A stretch of 64,000 nucleotides of DNA from Hirsutella rhossiliensis (GCF_020360975.1 NW_025408671.1:3224001-3288000); one strand, 5' to 3'; positions 1 through 13,038 are shown, numbered from the stretch's first letter. Notes: generated from the letters alone by a model not told the origin. Translations and numbers: made by a program.

Positions 1-25
1 GTACTGTACTGTACTGTACTGTACT
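1..25. repeat. GTACT pentanucleotide tandem repeat
   Basis: Five perfect copies of GTACT open the window. The array may continue to the left. No function is visible. Confidence 0.9.
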
Positions 26-136
26 TCACCGCCATCATCGAGGAAGGCACAGAGAAGCACAACGGAAGAGAGGTACCGCCCACCCACTCTCTCACTCTCT
101 CACTGCTCATCCAAGCCATTCATCCAATTAATCAAC

Positions 137-219
137 CCATCCATCCATCCATCCATCCATCCATCCATCCATCCATCCATCCATCCATCCATCAACAACC
201 CATCCATCCATCCATCCAT
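137..219. repeat. (CCAT)n microsatellite
   Basis: Fourteen uninterrupted CCAT units (137-192), a short interruption with CAACAA, then five more units (200-219). The repeat is read on the minus strand as a meaningless MDGW-type peptide, so ORFs over it are artefacts. Confidence 0.95.
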
Positions 220-3013
220 CAACCCATGAATACGGCCGTCTCTGTCCCGAGACGACGTCGCTTTCCGAGCATCGAGCCGCCTCGAGCCTCCCTTCGTCCA
301 CGGTGCGCTGGCCAAGAGCCCATCTGCCGCGCTTCTTCGGCCCTCTTCGTTCCAAGATCCTCACCTCTCGACTCACTCGCCCTCCGTGATTCGTTGACTT
401 GAGGCATTTACACACCCGCCAGGTATGCCTTACTACAACACTTCTATCTCTCCCCCCCCGTGCCAATGTCCGAACGCTAAGCCTAGCAGGGTGCTCGCCA
501 ACTCCCTGTCTGGCTTCTGTATCGCTGAGACAATTGCCCGCTCAAAGCGCCGACTTCGACAATTCCGCACGTCAGGAAACTATCCATGCTCCCCAGACTG
601 CACGTGCCTGCTCGACAAGTCGACCTCGTGCTGGCTCGACCGTCTGCCCTCCTTCCCTCGCGCCCTTGCCCATGCTCTTAGCCCCCGCTGATGCTGTCCA
701 CGCGAGGAACAAACAAGGGGAGAAGCAGGATACGGAAATCAGGCAGGGTTGCCTGCCAAGTCCATTGACGAGCGGAGCGCCTGGATCAGCACTGTCTCGG
801 CCGCCTTTCCGCCCATCTTACATCTCGAGCCCGACGGCATTTCCGAGACCCAGCCATGATGCTCTTTTCTCTCCACGACGCATCACAAGACCGCCAGGTC
901 GGGGCACTTCGACAACTCACATTGCATCAACCAGCAGCTGCTGTGGAGCCTTCGAGTTGCCTGAACGGGGAGATAAGACCCCGGCCCCCCTAATCCTGCA
1001 CTCCGCATTCTGCGACCCTGTCGACGGCGCTCGGATGGATCTAGGCCAAAGTCATACACACGCACGCCATCCACACTCCAACTACATCTCCATCATAAGC
1101 GCGCCAGATTGTTGAGCCAGGCGAATCACTCTGGCCGGCTGTCATCCTGTCCATGGGTCTTCCTCTTTTAGCGGCAGCCAACTCAAAGCCTTGAGGGACC
1201 GCACAGACTTGGTCATGGATGTCATTCACACGCTCAACCTGAAACTGGCTGCTGGAGGAGGCAACTTCGCGCCGGCCTGGCACGTACCGCTGCGGCGCAG
1301 GGCCCTCGGCCATCTTGTCAAGAACTAGGCCCGCTCGTGACATGAGCCCTGTGTGGCCCGCGAGTGGCACAGGTAGCACGCCGCCTCGCTTGCTCTTCCC
1401 ACTGTCTTGGTAGTATGAGTGCGCCTAATGATGCTAGCCGCCACTGCCTCTTTCCACCTTGTCCTCGGCCCCCTGTTGGCGCAACGACGTCCCCGACTTT
1501 TCGGATCCCCTCTCCCTCCTCTCTCATTCTCGAAGACCCCGTTGTAGATGCTACTGCCTAGCACAAGGGGCGAATCGGGATGCCTCGAGCGCGGGTGCTG
1601 GCGACGGACGAGGCGCTTGGGTTCCGTCAATAGCGCCAGAGTGTCGACAGAGGCAGCTTTCCTATGCCCGTCTTCAAGACTCTTGCTCACCACCACCAGG
1701 AGCCCAGCTACCCCCCACACAACGAGCAAGATTAGGAAGGCGAATATTAGGCGACCTGGACGTTACATGACCCTCCCCCATTTAGCGGCGAGCTGAGATG
1801 GCGCACTTCCGTCACTCCCCAAGTCTCGCGGCCATTCGGCCGAATGACCGAGTCCGGAGAGCACGCCGCTTCCCAGTACTCCGCCGACTCCGCGGTCGAC
1901 CTGGCTGCCGACACCCCCGACATGACCCTGGACGTCAAGCTGCCCATTAGAGCAACAGTCACGCCCCACCGCTCACCATGCCGGATACGGACGGGCGACC
2001 ATCTCAGGTCATCGACAACGTGGAAAGCTTAGCGGCTCATTTACTGTCGGCGGATTAGACGGCAGACATGTCAACCTCGTCACCCTCTCCCCTCTGGTCG
2101 ACGTTAAGAGGGGGGGAAGCGAAGAGTGGGTGAGGCGGTCGGGGAGAAAGTGGGCGCGATATGGGATTGGAAAGGGTGGGGAGCAAGGGAGAGGGATTCA
2201 TGAGTTCACGCCCAGACGTTTTCCAAACTCGCTCTATCCGATACGCCAGAGATAACTCGATGGATTGGGGGGCAGTCTGGGGTATCCTTGATTCATTGCC
2301 CTGGGACAGGAACCATCTCACAAACCTCATGGCCGGCTAGTGTCCTAGCCGGCCTGGCTGCACCTCTACCAAGCTGGAAGCTGGGTGAGCAGCGCCATCT
2401 CACCTTCCTACCGGTCAACTAGGAAGAGAGGAGAAAGGTCCCCCATGACCAGTTGGTGCCTTGGTCTTCTGGGCTTCCAATACTGCGCCATCTCCCGAGC
2501 AGGTGCAACGCGCCAGCCCCCGAGGCCTACGCCACTCTTCCTCTGGACGCGATCGCCGCCCCTCCTCTCTCGGTCCCCTGCTCCCCCTCTGGAATAGTAG
2601 CGCCACCACCACTTTGTCCTCGCGCCCGAGCAGGTGAAGGCTGTGGCGGGGACGCTTGTTGTCCAAAATCACGATGGAGGCTTGCGATGCGAGCTAGAAT
2701 CTATACAGAAGTTGCGAAACTCGAGTCGGGCACACCCCTGTCAGTTATTCCCTCAACTAGGCACCCCCGACTGCAGCATCGCCGGCTGCTTCGTGCCTCG
2801 CTCGATTTGCCTCTTTTTCGTGTATCGATCATGGCAATATGTCTTCGCCTCCGTGTTCCCAGCCTTTTCAGAGCTGCCACTTATGGAAGGTGATGAGGCA
2901 AAGGGATCATTGTCTGTTTCGAGGCGTCGGGTACGGGGAGCAGGCTCTTCCAATTCCTTCTCTCTCCGCCTTTTACTTCACACCCCTCCCCATGAATGGC
3001 CTTCTCTCCCGAA
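220..3013. other. Region without a supportable gene
   Basis: Several ORFs of 60-240 codons occur (for example plus-strand 399-1115), but they are Pro/Ser/Arg-rich, overlap one another in all frames, lack recognisable domains and do not join across splice sites into anything I recognise. It may hold a degenerate repeat or a lineage-specific gene; I cannot support either. The last few hundred bases are probably the promoter of the protease at 3198. Confidence 0.5.
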
Positions 3014-3020
3014 TATAAAT
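3014..3020 (+). promoter_or_regulatory. TATA box of the subtilase gene
   Basis: A TATAAAT element lies 178 bp upstream of the protease ATG and is followed by a pyrimidine-rich leader with CAAGC motifs. Spacing and sequence fit a strongly regulated fungal promoter. Assignment is inferred from position. Confidence 0.55.
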
Positions 3021-3197
3021 ACTGGACGATGACCTTCAGTTTGTGAAGCTTCTAGTCGATCAGCAGGCAAGCACTCTCCAGCCCCCATCAACTTTCTTCT
3101 CAAGCTTCCTCCCCCCCTCAAGAGTTCATCTCTCAAGCTACGCCTCGGGAACTGTGTTCAAAGACGACAACGACAGCAAACTCACAACAAGCTCAAA

Positions 3198-4616
<1,419 letters not shown>

Positions 4617-4964
4617 CTGCTCGTCGAACAAATGACGGGATGAGTTCGCTGATGGATGCTTTGAGATGGCAAGGGAAATGAAAGCCCTCACTGCGAAACG
4701 GTATATATCGCATACATAACGGCCGTAGATCTATGATGTGATGTGAGAGCACCAAAAAAATTTACAGACAGGGGCGGGCTCGATAGTCTAGCGGAATGGA
4801 AGATGCTCCCGCGGGGGGTAATAACCGATACACTTGTTGCCGACTGACGTGCCTGTGATAGAAACCGTCTCCATCAAGATGTAATTGCTTCTGTAGTTTC
4901 TCCCCGATGTTTTTTTTTTCGGCCGAGGCATGTTATGTATCGTCCATCTTGGTCATGCCTTGTC
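4617..4964. other. Intergenic, protease 3' region
   Basis: Contains the protease 3' flank (AT-richer stretch around 4690-4770) and a T-run near 4911. No gene is visible. Confidence 0.6.
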
Positions 4965-4972
4965 TATAAATA
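4965..4972 (+). promoter_or_regulatory. TATA box of the Dabb-domain gene
   Basis: TATAAATA lies 195 bp upstream of the ATG at 5160. The assignment is by spacing only. Confidence 0.5.
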
Positions 4973-5159
4973 CCTCAGTTGTTTCCTATTTGGTGGATAT
5001 GGCGACGCATGTTGAGGCTGACAAACACGAAAAGAGGGGACATTTCTCCTCTCTCTTCAGAACTTCGAAGTAATACAAGACTTCTCCTTTGCTTGAAGCT
5101 CTTCGGACCTCGGCCGGAAAGAAACTCGACAAACAAAAAGGACCATTGCCGCGGCCAAA

Positions 5160-5695
5160 ATGGGCGTCCATCACATCGTCATGTTCCAGTTCAAGGCCGA
5201 CGCCAGCCCCGAGGCCGTCAAGGGCGTGCGTGCGACCTTTTCTCTCTTGCCCTCTCTTGCCCCCTCACGACTCGATTGATAGCCTTGTACACGCTGTTGT
5301 ACTTTACGGATTCATGATTCTGGCACGACTGACTCTCGCGCGAGACACAGGCGTGCGACGAAATGGTGGGCCTGGCAAAGGCGTGCGTTCACCCGGCGAC
5401 GACCAAGCCCTACATCAAGTCGGTGACGGGCGGCAAAGACATTTCAATTGAGGGAATGCAGGTGCGTTAAAGGGACCTACCTGACCGAGGCGAAGGGTGT
5501 TTTTCTGAAGAAGGGAATTAAATGCAGAACGGCATGACGCATGCGTTTGTCGTCGAGTTCCAGTCGGTGGCCGACCGCGACTTTTACGTCAAGGAAGACG
5601 CGGCGCATCGGGCGTTTGTGGAGAAGTATGTCGCGGCGTCGGGGGCGGTGGTGGCCAAGGCTTTGGTGGTGGACTTTGCTCCCGGCGAGCTGTAG
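5160..5695 (+). CDS. Stress-responsive A/B barrel (Dabb) domain protein
   Basis: Small protein of 114 aa. Exons 5160-5225, 5351-5461 and 5528-5695; introns of 125 and 66 bp start GTGCGT and the joins keep phase 0. The N-terminus MGVHHIVMFQFKADASPEAV and the later HAFVVEF, YVKEDAAHRAF and VVDFAPG segments are the alternating beta-strand and helix pattern of Dabb proteins. These are dimeric ferredoxin-like barrels found in fungal and plant stress proteins and in some olivetolic-acid-cyclase-like enzymes. No signal peptide or membrane segment. The substrate or role is unknown. No biosynthetic neighbours suggest a tailoring function. A GATGGC microsatellite follows the stop codon directly. Confidence 0.85.
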
Positions 5696-5792
5696 AATGG
5701 CGAGGGCGACGATGGCGAGGGCGATGGTGATGGTGATGGCGATGGTGGTGGTGATGGCGATGACTGATGGCGATGGCGATGGCTGATGGCGA
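5696..5792. repeat. GATGGC/GGTGAT imperfect microsatellite
   Basis: Imperfect hexa- and trinucleotide array (GGCGAT, GGTGAT) beginning immediately after the Dabb stop codon, probably within its 3' UTR. Confidence 0.8.
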
Positions 5793-6128
5793 TGATGGGC
5801 TTGCCGATGATGATGTCGTGGCCTTGCTTTCGGCGACTGGAGGCAACACCAAAGACGAAAACAAGCTCGATATCGAGATACCTGCTCTTCTACCTGGAGT
5901 CCACCCCCTGTGATATCACTATATCTGATAATCATGAAGAGCTTCCGGCACTTGTCTATAGGTACAGGGTACTCGGGAGCTGCACGTGACACTGCCTCCC
6001 CCGAAAGGGAGCTCAAGCCCAGCTTCATTCCCATGACCAAAGCCCGAAACGTCACCGCCACCACCCCCCTCCTCCGCTGTGCCACACACCGTCCAGTCTT
6101 GCAGAGAGACTCTCCCCGCCCTCCCGAC
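5793..6128. other. Intergenic between Dabb and uridylate kinase genes
   Basis: No further gene is visible. The segment after about 6030 is C-rich and probably the 5' leader of the kinase gene; an in-frame ATG at 6033 exists but would lengthen the presequence atypically. Confidence 0.5.
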
Positions 6129-7174
6129 ATGGCCTCCCGCCTGACCCCCTTTCCCTGCCGCCCGACCGCCGCCATCCGCCGCGTCCTCGCCAGCCGATGC
6201 TCGCCCGCTCTCCCTCGTCGCCTGTACTCATCCGAACCGCCTCGTCCCGACCCAAGTGGTGGTAGCTCTGGAGGCTCTGGCAACCGCAACCGGATCAAGT
6301 TTTGGCCCTTTGTGGGAATCATTGCTTTGGGCTCCGCTGGCTACGTCGCCCTAGTTAACCGTCGAAAGGGTAAGAAATGCTCCCTCTCAAGGAATCCCTC
6401 GGCGACGGCACGCGTCAAACACAAATCATCCAGACAAGGAGAGCGAACTGCGAGGTATAAACACAAGCAAGCACGAGCAATATGTTGACAACCTGGCTTC
6501 CCCCTCGTCGCGCAGAAATGCCTCCCGCAACAGAAACCCCCTCGCTTCCGGCCCCCTCCAAGCCCACGCCCGCCTTCTCGCCCGATGACGTGACCGTCGT
6601 CTTCGTCCTCGGCGGGCCCGGCGCTGGCAAGGGCACCCAGTGCGCCCGCCTCGTCGCCCAGCACGGCTTCACCCACCTCTCGGCAGGCGACCTGCTGCGC
6701 GCCGAGCAGGAGCGCCCGGGCTCGCAGTTTGGCGACCTCATCCGCAGCTACATCAAGGACGGCCTCATCGTCCCCATGGAGGTGACGGTCCAGCTGCTCG
6801 AGAACGCAATGACGGACGCCCTGCGCACCAAGCCCAAGGGCCGCTTCCTCATCGACGGCTTCCCCCGCAAGATGGACCAGGCCCACCGCTTCGAGGAGGC
6901 AGTCTGCCCCGCAAGGCTTGTCCTCTTCTATGACTGCAACGAGCGCGTCATGCAGGAGCGCCTGCTCGAGCGCGGCAAGACGAGCGGCCGCGCCGACGAC
7001 AATGCCGAGAGCATCCGCAAGCGCTTCCGCACCTTTGTCGAGACCAGCATGCCCGTCGTCGACTACTACGACAAGCAGGGCAAGGTGGTCAAGATTGACG
7101 CCACCGCTACCCCGGACGCCGTCTTCGCCGATACGCAGAAGCGCCTCACCGAAAAGCTTGGCTCCTCCTTCTGA
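6129..7174 (+). CDS. ura6: UMP/CMP kinase (uridylate kinase, Ura6-like) with N-terminal presequence and membrane segment
   Basis: Phosphorylates UMP/CMP with ATP in pyrimidine nucleotide synthesis. Exons 6129-6369, 6434-6454 (21-nt micro-exon) and 6516-7174 give 306 aa; introns are 64 and 61 bp (GTAAGA and GTATAA donors). The C-terminal about 200 residues hold the P-loop GGPGAGKGTQ (residues 120-129), the NMP-binding segment (HLSAGDLLR) and a short lid (ERGKTSGRADDN), the mark of eukaryotic UMP/CMP kinases. The N-terminus is Arg/Ser/Ala-rich without acidic residues (MASRLTPFPCRPTAAIRR), like a mitochondrial presequence, followed by a hydrophobic stretch (FWPFVGIIALGSAGYVAL, about 57-74). From memory similar extensions occur in other filamentous fungi; the cellular location is inference. 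The micro-exon encodes only DKESELR(E). The start at 6129 was chosen because it begins the presequence; 6033 is an in-frame alternative. Confidence 0.93.
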
Positions 7175-7855
7175 TGCCGTCACGATCCCGCTGCCTGTTG
7201 GGTTCAAGCGTCCCCTCGAGTTTTGTAGCAAAGGGAAGACTAATTGTAAAAAAAGGGAACCAAGGAGAAAGAAGCAACGGCTGCCAAGGGCATAGAGGCA
7301 TTTTCCACTGGGATAGAGGCGACGGAACACTCCGTTTGATGTATTTTTATAAGAAGGGTGGCTCGGGATTGTTTTTCCTTTTGTCGTCCGATGGCTGTGA
7401 CCGGATCCCCGGTGAATCCATCCTGTTCACTCGCTAGCAAGTTCTCGGGTTCGACGGAGAAGCTGGGCAAACTTCAAAGTCTTGTCGGCTTCCAAGCCGC
7501 TCTGCGCCGCAATCGGCCTTGTGCCCGTGTCTTGGCGCCGTTTCCAGGCAACCCGTCCCGTTCCATTCATTGATTCTATTGACCGAGAAGCTGGCCCTCC
7601 CCTCCTCATGCTGGAAAATAGAAACATGTCATGCTCAACCGGCTACGCCATTCGCACCGTTCTTAAAAATACCCTGGAAAAAAAATTCGACCCCCTTTTC
7701 CCTTGGGCTGCTGGGGTCCCCCCCCTCTGAGCCAATGTATTCACACACAAAAGTTTCCGCGTTACCTGGGAGGTCGCTCAGTGCCTCTCGCCCCCTTCCG
7801 CGGCGACCCGCTCGTGTTCCTGCCCCCCTCGTTCCCCGTCGCATCATGCGCCCAC
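7175..7855. other. Convergent intergenic region
   Basis: Lies between the 3' ends of the kinase (plus) and eIF3m (minus) genes. It contains A-rich 3' UTR-like sequence near 7240-7270 and 7670-7690. No gene is visible. Confidence 0.6.
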
Positions 7856-9237
7856 TCAGTCGTCGTTGTCGGTCCTCTCGCGCTGCGGCAGCCGGCGCCC
7901 CGGGCCGCCCTGGCCCATGCCGGCGCTGTTCATCTTGCGCTCCAGCTCCTGCGTCTCACGCTCCTTCTGGGCCGTGGCGTTGGCCTGCTCCAGGCGCAGG
8001 ACGCCGAGCACGTTCTGCAGCGTCGTCCGCCAGTGGTCGACGCGCGTGGCGAGCTCCTGGTACTGCTTCTGGCCAAAGACGCGGTACGTGACCTTGTGCA
8101 CGAGGAACATGTCGCGCTGCTGCGACAGCTTGCCCTCGACCAGGCCGGCGCGGATGACATCAATGGCCCACATCTCGACGTCGTCCTTGGGCACCTGGAG
8201 GGCCTTTGCGATCTTGGCGTACTCGATTTCGCGGCTGGGCGTGGCGGCCGCCAGGCTGGCAAAGGTCAGGAGGCGCATCTTGCGGTGCAGCTTGTCGTGG
8301 TCCAGCTTCTGCTGCTCGATCCAGCCCTCGTGCTCCTCGTTGAAGTCGTCGTAGTCTTCGAGGTCCTGCTCGGCAAAGATGTCGAGCAGCTGCGAGTAGA
8401 CGGGGTGGGAGTCGCCGAGGGCCTGCACGCTGGGGATGGAGCGCAGGTCCTGGAAGAGGAAGTGGGTGCTGGAGAGGATGGCCATCTTGGCGGCGCGGAG
8501 GGATAGTCTTTGGGCTTCCTCGGAGGTGATTTCCTCCTTGTCGTCCGAGTCGAACGTTCGTAGGGCCTTGAGGATGAACTCGTAGCTTATCCTGCAGGAG
8601 GGAGAGGTGTCAGTTTTCCTCGCTTTGAGACGTCAAGTTTCGGCATCATTCGCGCCTTGGCCAGTGGAACAACTCACTCTTCCTCGCCCGCCTCCAGGGC
8701 GACCTGAGCGACCTCGTCGTAAATCTTGCGCTCAATCTCCTCCCCGGTGCCCCAGATGTCTATCCACTCGGGCAAGTTGTCGAGGTACGGCCTCAGCGTG
8801 TCAAACATGCTGTGGGCCTTGAGGAACTTGAGAATCTCCATGAGGACGCGCGCGCGGATGGGGTCCTCGTGGTCAAGCAGATTGAAGACGGTCGTCAGCG
8901 CGTTGAGCGATAGGCCCGGCCCGTGGACGGGGGCGCTGGCGAGGGGCTTGGAGAAGTTGTTGCAGAGCGTCGGCAGGTACTTCTTGGGGTCGGCCGACTG
9001 CAGCACAAGGTGAATCATGAGGTTGGACGCCGCCGTGTACTCCTTCTCGGGCACCGTGCTGAGGGCCTGCGACGCGGCCACGAGCTTGGCGAGCACCTCC
9101 TCCTTGGGCGCCTCCTTGCTCAGCAGCTGCTTGGCCTCGTCGGCCTTGAGGTAGTCGGCCATCTCCTTGGCGAGCTCCTCGAGGGATCCATCGACGAAGA
9201 GCAGCTGGGGCTGGCCATTGCTCTTGGCGGCGGGCAT
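7856..9237 (-). CDS. eif3m: Eukaryotic translation initiation factor 3 subunit M (eIF3m)
   Basis: Cytosolic PCI-domain subunit of the eIF3 complex. Exons 8678-9237 and 7856-8591 with an 86-bp intron (GTGAGT donor, CTGCAG acceptor) give 431 aa. The first exon begins [17 protein letters not shown] and runs through a helical repeat region; the PCI domain lies in the second exon ([13 protein letters not shown]... [37 protein letters not shown], in pieces), with the winged-helix segment typical of the family. The C-terminal tail is charged (QQERE-type, ending RTDNDD). Length fits fungal eIF3m. An ORF extends upstream of the chosen ATG but shows no conserved sequence. Paired CACGTG elements lie about 305-340 bp upstream. 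Confidence 0.96.
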
Positions 9238-9541
9238 CTTGGGCCTCGGGTCGATTTCCGTCGTCGCCGACCGCGCGCTTCTAGTCTTCGTCGTCGTCGT
9301 CGATGGATGAGTTGAGCGGGCCGAGCGAGAGGCGACGAGTCTGTCTCGCGGCGGTCTGCGCAGGCGGGAGAAGAGGGGGGGTCGGACTCGAAGAGCGGGA
9401 AAATCTGATGCTGGCCGACCCTTGGACACAGTCCAAACGCCCTCTAGTGGGGTTTGGGCCAGTAGCTGCTCGTCCCCGCGCCGAATTTTCTGCCGCGCCT
9501 TGTGTGTGGGAGCTAAGCGAGGGCGGTCACCAAGTCGGCCC

Positions 9542-9578
9542 GTCACGTGACGCCGGATTATACCGAAATGCACGTGCA
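9542..9578. promoter_or_regulatory. Two CACGTG palindromes upstream of eIF3m
   Basis: GTCACGTGAC (9542-9551) and TGCACGTGCA (9569-9578) are perfect palindromes with CACGTG cores, the binding site class of bHLH factors such as Cbf1. They sit 5' of the eIF3m start (9237, minus strand). Function is inferred. Confidence 0.5.
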
Positions 9579-9983
9579 CATCTCCAGTCACTGAGGCAGG
9601 GAGGGAGGGACGTGACGTCCCCGGATCAGCCAAACGATGCGCGATCCACCAACTTCTCTTCACTTTTCTGCAGTCTTTGAAAGTCACCGCATCCAATGCT
9701 AAACCTTTAAATCGACACGAGTCCATCGCCCCTTGCAGCCTCTACATATACCCTTCCACCAAATGATGCTTCGGCAGTGAGAAAATTCAACCGTGTTCAA
9801 ACCAAGTTCAGCGTAAAAGACAGCGCTGCAGCATCTTGTAGCCCAGCTTCTATGTACAACCCAGAAGATAAAGGGCGCTCTGTCCAAGAAACCCGAGCAA
9901 CCTTGTCAACGATGCGCAGATATAGGAGCGAGGCATCAAGAAAGAATGAGCCTGGTGTCTAGGCCATGTACTCTGACATTCGC
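9579..9983. other. Intergenic, eIF3m promoter side to kinase 3' end
   Basis: No gene is visible. It holds the distal eIF3m upstream region and the 3' flank of the checkpoint-kinase gene. Confidence 0.6.
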
Positions 9984-12279
9984 TCATCGTCCACGGGCCT
10001 TGCCCTTCGTTTTGGTTTTGGCGACTGCGTCGCCGACGGGATAAACACTTGAGCTATCGTCTGCAAAGAGTTGCTGGTCTCCCTTACCTCCCATCTCCAT
10101 AAACTCTCCCGGGGCTCTCTGGCCGTCGGGCGCCGATTCCTTGGGTGTCTTGGTGACGGGGTGCTTATTCTTGGCGAATACTTTGACGCGGGCCCCGTCC
10201 TCCCCGGTGGGAAGTTGCGCGGTTACCTGCACTGAATTGAGCGATGCCAACAACGTTCTCTCGCGATTCGGCGCCCGGCGATTGACCTCGAGACCGGCTA
10301 TGCCGCCGACAAGCCCGCCCGTGCTGTCGTTGACATTTTGCGCCTTCTGTGTCAGCCAAGGGTGCGACAGGCATTGGTCAATGGTGTGTCGCTTCTCCGG
10401 GTCCACGATGAGCATTGAGTCAATGAGGTCGACTAGATGGAGATCGCGTCAGCATTGTGCACGTCAGAGAAACAAGAGGTTCTGGCCGGCCACTCACGCG
10501 CCGGGTCGCCCACAGAGTCCCAATAGGGCGAGGGGTAGTCGAAGCGGCCGCTCCTGATCTGCTGCGATAACGTAAACGGGAAATCCCTCGAGTACAGCTC
10601 GTCGGAAAACGGAGGGAATCCGCAAAGACAAATGTAGAGAACGACGCCGAGGGACCAGATGTCGACCGCCTTTGTGTACTTGCGCTGCTTGGAATCGGCC
10701 AGGATCTCGGGGGCCACATAGCTAGGCGTGCCGCACAAGGTGGTCGTAAAGGACTCTTCGCCAATGATCTTGGCCAAGCCAAAATCGGCCAGCTTGACGC
10801 TCAAGTTCTTGTCAACCACGAGAATGTTCTCTGGCTTAATGTCTCGGTGGACAATGTTGCGTTCGTGCTGGACTCGGTGTCAGCGTCGACCTCGGTGCTC
10901 CTACGCAGTGCGGTGGAGCCTTACCAGATACTTGATGCCCTGGAAGAGTTGCTTGAAAAGCCGGCGCGTCTCGTCCTCGCCGAGCTTCTGCTTCATCACA
11001 ATGTAGTTGAACAACTCGCCCTCGGGCGCCAGCTCCAACACCAGATAGACGCGATCGCGCTCGTTGAAAGTGTCCTTGAGACACAGGACGTTGGGGTGGC
11101 TGACACCCATCAAAACGCCAATTTCCTGCTGGAGCCCCTCGGTCTTGGACCGGTCTTCGACACCTCCCGGCTTGGTGAAGATCTTGACGGCATAGCGTTG
11201 ACCAGAGACCTTTTCCACGCACAGGTACACTTCGGCAAAGTGGCCCTTGCCGAGCTTCTCCTGGAGCGTGTACTGCTGCAAGAAGCCGCTTGTCTGCCGG
11301 CTTTGGGGATAGCGAAAGACAAACCTCGCCTTGCCATGGACGGCGATTTCATCCTGGTCTTCGAGCTCTCGGCGCTGGTTACGACCGACAATGGCCTCGT
11401 TGACAAAGGTGCCGTTGCTGGACAAGTCCTCGACGATGGCGACGGCGTCGGTGCCCTTGTTCTCGGTGAAGAGGAGACAATGTCGGTTGGAGACGACCCC
11501 GTCGCCTACAACGATGTCTGAGAAGAGGTCAGCGTCTCAGAAGATCCCGGCTCGCGCGCGTCTCGACTCACCGCACTCGGGATGGCGGCCTATCAAGAAG
11601 CCGCCGGACGCGGCGCCCTTGATCTTTGTGCGCTCATAGGCCTCCTCCTCCCTGAGCGCGGCCGGCTTGGCATTCTGACCCGGGTCCTGGCCCTGCCCGT
11701 TAGAGGCGGCGGCCGCGAGCGAGTCGGGCAGAGGGCAGACGCTCCGCCTCTTGAGCACCAAGGGCTTGTCACCGTACTTGGGATCCAGAGGAACCAGGTA
11801 GCCCCAGACGCCCTCCTTGACCTCGTCCTCAACCTCGTCGGAGAGAGCCGGGTGACGATCGAGGTACTGGCTAAGGGGTTGTGTGTCTTGAGGCGGCGAG
11901 GAGAGGGTCTGGCCTTGAGCCCAGGGCTCGTCCGACTTGCGCGGGGTCACATGGTCGGCGTCGGCCCCGGGGGGGGTGGCGGTGGGCTCCTTGCACAGGT
12001 CGCTGGACGACTGCTCCGTCTGGTGGGTGACGGGAGAAGGGAGGTGCTTCCTGTTGGCGACGGGAGTCTTGTCCGGGGCGGCCTGGGAGAGGCGATCGGA
12101 ACGTCGAGGCTTCTTGGACTCGGTTGCGTCCTCGGGCAGGGAACCCTGTGGGGTGAGCGCGGCGGTGAGCGGCTGGTACGTGCGTGGAGCCGGACGGGAT
12201 GGCAGGGACGGACGGAAGGGGATCAAGGCGAACTCACGCGCGGACGCTTCAATTGGCTCTTCTCGGTGCGAGGAGCCAT
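9984..12279 (-). CDS. prd-4: FHA-domain checkpoint protein kinase (CHK2/Rad53/PRD-4 family)
   Basis: Ser/Thr kinase of the DNA-damage checkpoint; the Neurospora orthologue PRD-4 also links damage and translation stress to the clock. Exons 12238-12279, 11572-12145, 10925-11517, 10498-10867 and 9984-10432; introns are 92, 54, 57 and 65 bp with GTRAG-type donors. Product 675 aa. Layout: disordered N-terminus (to about 120) with KPRR and SP/TP/SQ-type sites, one FHA domain (about 125-295; GRHPECD, SNRHC, SSNGTFVN), then a kinase domain from about 302 with GKGHFAEV, VAIK-type lysine (YAVKIF), HRD Asp412, DFG Asp431, GTPSYVAPE and HPWL at its end. The tail (about 560-675) ends in a basic KTKTKGKARGR stretch that may be a nuclear signal. 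One FHA domain fits CHK2 and PRD-4 rather than the two-FHA yeast Rad53. Confidence 0.94.
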
Positions 12280-12568
12280 GTCCTCGGCGTCGCCCTCTTG
12301 GCTGGCAGCCGCGATTAGGAGGCAAGGTAATACGAGCAAAGGCAAATGCACAGAGGAGGAGAGGCGACGGCCGGAGAGGCGGGATGGGAGGCAAAGTAGA
12401 GGGACGCAGCGGGTGAGTGAGCCCTGGAAGCCGCCTTGCAATGCTTGTGTGTGCAGGCAATGAATGAATGAATGATGAATGGGGGAAGAAAGCAAGGCGG
12501 CCAGGGCAAGCTTGGTGCATGCCGTAGTGCATGTAACAGCGCGGGATAAGGCGTTGCTGGCTGCCGAG

Positions 12569-12601
12569 TACCCATCCCGTACCCATCCCGTACCCATCCC
12601 G
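12569..12601. repeat. 11-bp tandem repeat, three copies
   Basis: Three perfect copies of TACCCATCCCG, 290 bp upstream of the checkpoint-kinase start. Confidence 0.9.
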
Positions 12602-12990
12602 TACCCCTCAGCCAGCAAACGGGGGGGTGCGATACTTGGCGGGCACATGCCATCAGCCTCTTTGGTTCTTGCCCACGCGCCTTGTCGGGGTAGCGTCCGT
12701 TGGCCCAGCTATCTTCTTCATTCAACTCACGCAACAGCCCTCATCCGCTAAACCCATCACCACGGGAGTCTGCCAGGGTGCTAGATGGCACGTACCGAGC
12801 CCAGTGACTAGCACGTTTTCAAACCTCTGATCGGGACATCTCTCACTTGGGCTATATTAGGCTCACATGGAGATCCTACACGCGTGAAATGTTGCATCAT
12901 GGGCCTCCCAAGCCATCACCGGCCTTGTGCCCAGCGTCCAAAGTCACGGGGTAATGGCACCCATCGATGCCAGACATCTGGTAGCCCCGT

Positions 12991-13038
12991 CGTCAGGACA
13001 CCGCCGTCAGGACACCGCCGTCAGGACACCGCCGTCAG
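12991..13038. repeat. 14-bp tandem repeat, 3.4 copies
   Basis: Perfect copies of CGTCAGGACACCGC at 12991, 13005 and 13019, followed by a partial CGTCAG. Confidence 0.9.

Noticed and set aside
137..219. CCAT array considered as a CRISPR-like or regulatory repeat
   Set aside because: No spacers; it is a plain tetranucleotide microsatellite.
399..1115. 238-codon plus-strand ORF near the window start
   Set aside because: Pro/Ser/Arg-rich with no motif, overlapped by other ORFs in several frames, and no supporting splice structure.
7703..8506. 267-codon plus-strand ORF
   Set aside because: Antisense shadow of the eIF3m PCI-domain exon, Leu/Val-rich as expected for the complement of high-GC coding sequence.
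11582..12463. 293-codon plus-strand ORF
   Set aside because: Antisense to the FHA-kinase N-terminal exon; no independent motif.
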